Origin: Betaproteobacteria bacterium
GTDB taxonomy: Bacteria > Pseudomonadota > Gammaproteobacteria > Burkholderiales > Burkholderiaceae_C
Assembly: GCA_005884255.1 (NCBI GenBank)
Contig: VBDL01000064.1
Span: forward strand, 1-10,286
DNA: 10,286 nucleotides
Direction of reading: 5' to 3'
Under the pieces are notes generated by a model. It was not told where the DNA came from. It saw nothing but the letters and a program-made list of their open reading frames with translations, and did no database searches. The position numbers were made by a program, and so were the translations under genes. Positions 7,802 through 10,286 of this stretch are shown one piece after another. Within the stretch, counting starts at the first letter, position 1, and each line of letters begins with the position of its first letter.

Positions 7802-9237
7802 GCGGTGGCTCCTTCGCTGTTGCGAGTCTCGTAGGGCAGCTCGATCGTCACGACGGTGCCGCTGGGCCGGTTCTCTGTGATGCGAACCTGCGCACGGCTG
7901 CCATACAGCAGCTGCAGCCGCTCGCGCACATTCGCCAGCCCCACGCCGGTGCCGGCGGTCTCGGCCTTGCCGAAGCCCAGGCCCGTGTCGGCCACGGTGA
8001 CGGCGAGCTTGCCGTGCAGAACTTCAGCCTTCACCTTCAGCGAGCCGCCCTCCGGCTTGGGCTCGAGGCCGTGCTTGATGGCGTTCTCCACCAGCGTCTG
8101 CATCATCATCGGCGGGAACCTCGCCGACAGCAGGCCGTCGGGCACGTCGATCTCGAGCTGCAGACGCTCTTCCATGCGCACCTTGAGGATCTCGAGGTAG
8201 GGCCGCACCACCGCCAGCTCGCGCTCCAGGTCGGCCACGCCATTGCCGTTGGATTCGCGCATCGTCGGCATGCTGGCGCGCAGCAGCGCGATCAGGTTCT
8301 TCTGCATCGCGCTGGCGCGAGCCGGGTCGGTCTCGATCAGGTGGTCGATCGAGGCCAGCGTGTTGAACAGGAAGTGCGGCTCGATCTGCGCCTGCATCGC
8401 CGCCATGCGCGCCTCGCTGACCTGGCGCTTCAGCGACTCGGCCTCGGCCATCTCGGTGGCCTGTGCGGCCTTCACCTCGGCCTGCATGCGGCCCTTGGAG
8501 GTGATCTTGATGATCGCCGAGCCAACAATCCATAGCCACGCCAGCTCGATCAGCGGATCGCCCAGGCGGATGACCTTCACGCGCTGGCGCGGCGCGCCGC
8601 TGTCGTCGACGACGATGGTCGTTTCGCCGGCGGCCTCGGCCGCTTCCTTGGCAGCGTCCTTCGCGGCCTGCTTGGCCTCGCGCGCCGCCTCCTTGGCTTC
8701 TTCGCGCGCCTCGCGGGCGGCCTGCTTGGCCTCATCGATGGCTTCCTTGATGACCTCGCGCGAGACCACGCCGGGCGGCAGGTGGATCTCGATGCCATGT
8801 TCGCCGGCCGATGCGGAGGCGGCCGGCGCGGACGCCGCCGATGCCGAGGACGCGGGCGCGCTCGCTGCCGTCGCGCTGCGCGGGCGGATGCGCACGCCGT
8901 GCTCGTCGACCGTGATGTCCACGCCCTGGTCCGGGCTGCCCGGCAGCGGCTTCTCGATCTTCACCACCGGCTCGCGCGGGGGCTTGGGCGCCTTCGGCAC
9001 CTTGGTCGCGCGCGGCGCCGGAATCTCGGTCACCGTCTCGCTGAACTTCCACGTGAACGGCGGCAGCGACTGCACGATGGCCGTGAGGATCAGCAGCAGC
9101 ACCGACAGCAGGATGAAGCGCATCCACGTGATGCCGACCAGCCAGTTGGCATAGCGGCGGAAGTTGCGCACCACCGCGGCGGAGAAGCGCGGCCAGCGGG
9201 CTTGAACGGAGAAGGCGTCGGGACGGGTGGCGCTCAT
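7798..9237 (-). CDS. LytS/YehU-type sensor histidine kinase with unusual periplasmic region
   Basis: Membrane sensor kinase of 479 aa, predicted to phosphorylate the LytTR regulator encoded two genes on. Two membrane helices (about 38-58 and 227-245) bracket a roughly 168-residue periplasmic part: a Pro/Lys-rich stretch (72-100), a beta-like segment (ITVDEHGVRIRP), an Ala/Ser-rich linker (121-144), a second similar segment (EHGIEIHLPP), then an Ala/Glu/Lys/Arg helix (about 165-203) with three 11-residue units beginning AKQAAREA, AKEAAREA and AKDAAKEA. The cytoplasmic part has a short coiled coil (250-280), the His_kinase (PF06580-type) core with H288 in QIEPHFLFNTL, N box VENAIKHG (N385), DTGLGFG (417-423) and GTGVGLANVRERL (429-441). 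All catalytic motifs look intact. The start at 9237 has a weak GGATG upstream. The signal is unknown. Confidence 0.92.
   Translation of the reverse strand: MSATRPDAFSVQARWPRFSAAVVRNFRRYANWLVGITWMRFILLSVLLLILTAIVQSLPPFTWKFSETVTEIPAPRATKVPKAPKPPREPVVKIEKPLPGSPDQGVDITVDEHGVRIRPRSATAASAPASSASAASAPAASASAGEHGIEIHLPPGVVSREVIKEAIDEAKQAAREAREEAKEAAREAKQAAKDAAKEAAEAAGETTIVVDDSGAPRQRVKVIRLGDPLIELAWLWIVGSAIIKITSKGRMQAEVKAAQATEMAEAESLKRQVSEARMAAMQAQIEPHFLFNTLASIDHLIETDPARASAMQKNLIALLRASMPTMRESNGNGVADLERELAVVRPYLEILKVRMEERLQLEIDVPDGLLSARFPPMMMQTLVENAIKHGLEPKPEGGSLKVKAEVLHGKLAVTVADTGLGFGKAETAGTGVGLANVRERLQLLYGSRAQVRITENRPSGTVVTIELPYETRNSEGATA
8642..8745 (-). repeat. Repeat region coding the Ala/Glu/Lys helix of the kinase
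   Basis: DNA coding kinase residues about 165-199 is built from near-repeats. A 17-bp plus-strand word, GCGGCCTGCTTGGCCTC, occurs exactly at 8663-8679 and 8717-8733, 54 bp (18 codons) apart, and shorter CTTGGC words recur every few codons. In the protein this gives hendecad/heptad-like units. Such DNA could change length by slippage or recombination. Confidence 0.6.
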
Positions 9238-9264
9238 TACTGCATCCGAAGGGGGACGCTCGCC

Positions 9265-9293
9265 ACTGTACGCAAGGCTCCGGCCGCTGCCAG
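9265..9293 (-). promoter_or_regulatory. Candidate promoter of the kinase operon
   Basis: On the minus strand CTGGCA (9293-9288; 4/6 to the -35 consensus) and TACAGT (9270-9265; 4/6 to the -10 consensus) are separated by exactly 17 bp. Transcription would begin near 9258, about 20 nt before the kinase ATG. The spacing is ideal but the hexamers are only moderate. Confidence 0.35.
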
Positions 9294-9331
9294 GGCGGAT
9301 CGACGCGCTGCGACGCGGAGGGGACAGACTG

Positions 9332-9343
9332 CGCTGATCAGCG
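9332..9343. promoter_or_regulatory. Perfect 12-bp palindrome, possible operator
   Basis: CGCTGATCAGCG is identical to its reverse complement. It lies about 40 bp upstream of the candidate -35 of the kinase operon, a position where a dimeric activator could bind. It could equally be chance in GC-rich DNA or part of a termination structure for the small ORF. Confidence 0.3.
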
Positions 9344-9347
9344 ACAG

Positions 9348-9367
9348 GCCGGCGCGCTGGTGCCGGC
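9348..9367 (-). terminator. Hairpin just after the 25-aa ORF
   Basis: GCCGGCGC and GTGCCGGC form an 8-bp stem (one G-T pair on the plus strand) around a 4-nt loop GCTG. It begins three bases after the stop of the small minus-strand ORF, the expected place for its terminator or 3' stabiliser. There is no U-run, so a Rho-independent role is doubtful. Confidence 0.4.
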
Positions 9368-9369
9368 GC

Positions 9370-9447
9370 TCAGAAGTAGTGCTGGACCAGCACCACCACC
9401 AACAGCACCACCAAGACTGCCATCTGCACCGCACGCTGACTCATCAT
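9370..9447 (-). CDS. Possible 25-aa single-helix membrane peptide
   Basis: A short reading frame begins with two Met codons (9447 and 9444) and encodes MMSQRAVQ followed by an unbroken hydrophobic stretch of Met/Ala/Val/Leu (residues 9-21), ending QHYF and TGA. GAGGGG at 9454-9449 lies 4 nt before the second ATG, a reasonable ribosome site. A hairpin sits directly after the stop. Length and composition fit a single-pass membrane microprotein or a leader peptide for the kinase operon 132 nt downstream on the same strand. Against it: the GTG-rich (Val) coding strand could arise from a simple CAC-rich sequence, and a hydrophobic frame of this size can occur by chance. I do not recognise the peptide. 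Confidence 0.4.
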   Translation of the reverse strand: MMSQRAVQMAVLVVLLVVVLVQHYF

Positions 9448-9496
9448 GCCCCTCGTCATCAGAGTTCGAGACTAACAAGGGATGCGCGATCACCGC

Positions 9497-9528
9497 CACC
9501 CCCTTGGCGTGGGATATGCACCCCCTCG
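9497..9528. promoter_or_regulatory. Direct repeat CACCCCCTYG-N12-CACCCCCTYG, candidate LytTR site
   Basis: Two 10-bp direct repeats (9497-9506 and 9519-9528) match at 9 of 10 positions and start 22 bp apart, about two helical turns. Paired direct repeats with 11-13 bp between them are the known binding pattern of LytTR regulators, and one is encoded in this window, but the repeat wording is not the common LytTR consensus. The second copy also overlaps a small dyad (CCCTC 9523-9527, GAGGG 9536-9540) that could serve instead as an end signal for the yceI gene. Confidence 0.35.
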
Positions 9529-9551
9529 AATGCAGGAGGGCTGCGTTACGG

Positions 9552-10109
9552 CTATTGACGCACGCCCTCGACCTCGACCAGCAGGCGCACGCGGTCGGCG
9601 ACGAAGGGCAGGCCGTAGGTCGCGCCGACCGTGCTGCGGTCGAACTGCGCCTCGAAGTCGCCGCCACAGACTTCGCGGCGAAACAGCGGGCTGGTGTAGC
9701 AGTTGAAGCGCAGCGCCTTCAGCGCCAGCGGCTGGCTGATGCCGCGCAGCGTGAACTCGCCGCGCAGCTCCTTGAGCTTGCCGCCTTCGAAGGCAAAGCG
9801 CTCGGCGACGAAGTAGGCCTGCGGATGCTCGGCGCTGGCCAGCAGGTCGCGCTCGCGCAGGCGTGCATCGAGCGCCGCGGTGCCGGTGTTGATGCCGGCG
9901 GTGTCGATGGCCAGCGACACCTGGCCGCGGCCGGCCTCGCGGTCGAGCACCACGTCGCCCGCCACCGGGCCGAAGCGGCCGCGCAGCGTCGAGGTGCCGA
10001 AGTGCACGACCTCGAAGTGCACGAAGCTGTGCGTCGGGTCGAGCTTGTACGTCGCCGGCTCGGCGTGCGCGACCGCCGCGGCCATGAGCAGTGCCGCGGC
10101 AAGCTTCAC
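9552..10109 (-). CDS. YceI-family periplasmic lipid-binding protein (downstream copy)
   Basis: Predicted 185-aa secreted YceI protein; the family folds as a lipocalin-like beta barrel that binds long isoprenoid or fatty chains. The start is GTG 10109, giving a short signal peptide (residues 1-16, cut after AHA). An upstream in-frame start at 10187 would put 26 unlikely residues, overlapping the previous gene, ahead of the signal peptide. Family wording is visible at YKLDPTHSFVHFEVVHFGTSTLRGRF (21-46), DTAGINTG (69-76), AYFVAERF (98-105) and LRGISQPLAL (121-130). Two Cys residues (C137 in FNCY, C148 in REVCGGDFE) could form a disulphide. The start overlaps the stop of a second YceI gene (GTGA, 10106-10109), so the two are one operon. 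The role here (quinone precursor or lipid handling, stress) is not fixed by the sequence. Confidence 0.92.
   Translation of the reverse strand: MKLAAALLMAAAVAHAEPATYKLDPTHSFVHFEVVHFGTSTLRGRFGPVAGDVVLDREAGRGQVSLAIDTAGINTGTAALDARLRERDLLASAEHPQAYFVAERFAFEGGKLKELRGEFTLRGISQPLALKALRFNCYTSPLFRREVCGGDFEAQFDRSTVGATYGLPFVADRVRLLVEVEGVRQ
9649..9720. repeat. Paralogous repeat, copy 1 (tandem yceI)
   Basis: This 72-bp segment matches 10206-10277 base for base in register with scattered substitutions and no gap. It codes the conserved C-terminal block around FNCY and REVCGGDFE of the downstream YceI protein. It records the gene duplication rather than a separate element. Confidence 0.6.
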
Positions 10110-10286
10110 TGCCGGATACCCTCGACCTGGATGAGCAGCCGCACGTCGTCGGGGAAGCCGAACTCCAGGCCCCAGTTGATGCCCCACAGGCTGCGCTTGA
10201 CGGTGGCCTCGAAGTCGCCGCCGCAGACCTCGCGCTTGAGTATCGGGTTCTGGTAGCAGTTGAAGCGGACGGCCTTCAAGGTCACC
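10106..10286 (-). CDS. YceI-family protein, upstream copy (C-terminal part only)
   Basis: The last 59 or so residues of a second YceI protein run off the window edge. Readable are VTLKAVRFNCY, LKREVCGGDFEA and DDVRLLIQVEGIRQ before the stop. Aligned by eye over about 51 residues it is roughly 60% identical to its downstream neighbour, with the same Cys pair and the same VEG(V/I)RQ end, so the two are tandem paralogs. The stop shares a GTGA with the next start, which implies coupled translation and perhaps a working pair. The N-terminus, signal peptide and promoter lie outside the window. Confidence 0.9.
   Translation of the reverse strand, partial: VTLKAVRFNCYQNPILKREVCGGDFEATVKRSLWGINWGLEFGFPDDVRLLIQVEGIRQ

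Larger units (their letters stand above)
9238..9551. other. 314-bp gap between kinase operon and yceI genes
   Basis: No gene of usual size fits here. The gap holds a candidate kinase promoter (9265-9293), a perfect 12-bp palindrome (9332-9343), an 8-bp-stem hairpin (9348-9367), a possible 25-aa membrane peptide gene (9370-9447, minus) and a direct-repeat pair (9497-9528). It is by far the longest non-coding stretch in the window, which suggests that most regulatory input is here. Confidence 0.6.

Noticed and set aside
8642..8745. CRISPR-like or satellite array
   Set aside because: The repeated words are short, irregular and in frame within the kinase gene; they are explained by the Ala/Glu/Lys helix they encode.
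8243..9154. A 303-codon open frame on the plus strand opposite the kinase
   Set aside because: It is a Ser/Ala-rich shadow of the kinase gene with no motif; the kinase frame has intact H, N, D and G boxes.
10110..10187. Longer N-terminus for the complete YceI protein
   Set aside because: It would put 26 Arg/Pro-rich residues ahead of a normal signal peptide and overlap the upstream yceI gene throughout; the GTG at 10109 fits both the signal peptide and the coupled junction.

Overview
The window is about 10.3 kb of very GC-rich, densely coded chromosomal DNA. Codons end mostly in G or C, gaps between genes are short, and several genes overlap by 4 nt. Gene content (67K-type SppA, Tat-exported PhoD, Rep helicase, YhhN, tandem YceI proteins, a LytS/LytTR-type two-component pair) fits a betaproteobacterium, most likely Burkholderiales. 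This placement is inferred from protein style and codon use, not from a search. No mobile element, rRNA, tRNA or CRISPR array was seen.

Layout. (1) 1-1804 (+): 3' part of sppA, cut by the window edge. (2) 1813-3330 (-): a Tat-exported PhoD-type phosphatase, convergent with sppA; a perfect 7-bp hairpin at the junction holds both stop codons. (3) 3402-6178 (+): a rep-like helicase gene and a yhhN-family membrane protein gene joined by a GTGA stop/start overlap. The helicase gene carries an in-frame palindromic insert. (4) 6267-6596 (+): a small predicted lipoprotein with Trp/Gly-rich repeats. (5) 6603-9237 (-): a three-gene operon of sensor histidine kinase, small unknown membrane protein and LytTR response regulator, with both junctions being ATGA overlaps. 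(6) 9238-9551: a regulatory-looking gap with a possible 25-aa membrane peptide gene, palindromes and a direct-repeat pair. (7) 9552-10286 (-): two tandem yceI-family genes with a GTGA overlap, the upstream one cut by the window edge.

How they work together. Most products act at the cell envelope: SppA clears membrane-embedded peptides, PhoD releases phosphate outside the cytoplasm, YhhN proteins act on ether lysolipids, YceI proteins are periplasmic lipid-binding barrels, and the kinase operon probably senses an envelope signal. The least ordinary part is the kinase operon. Its sensor region has an Ala/Glu/Lys repeat helix and an Ala/Ser linker, an unknown membrane protein is translationally coupled between kinase and regulator, and the two membrane proteins share a short similar segment in their predicted periplasmic parts. 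I found nothing that amounts to a clear new defence or mobile system.
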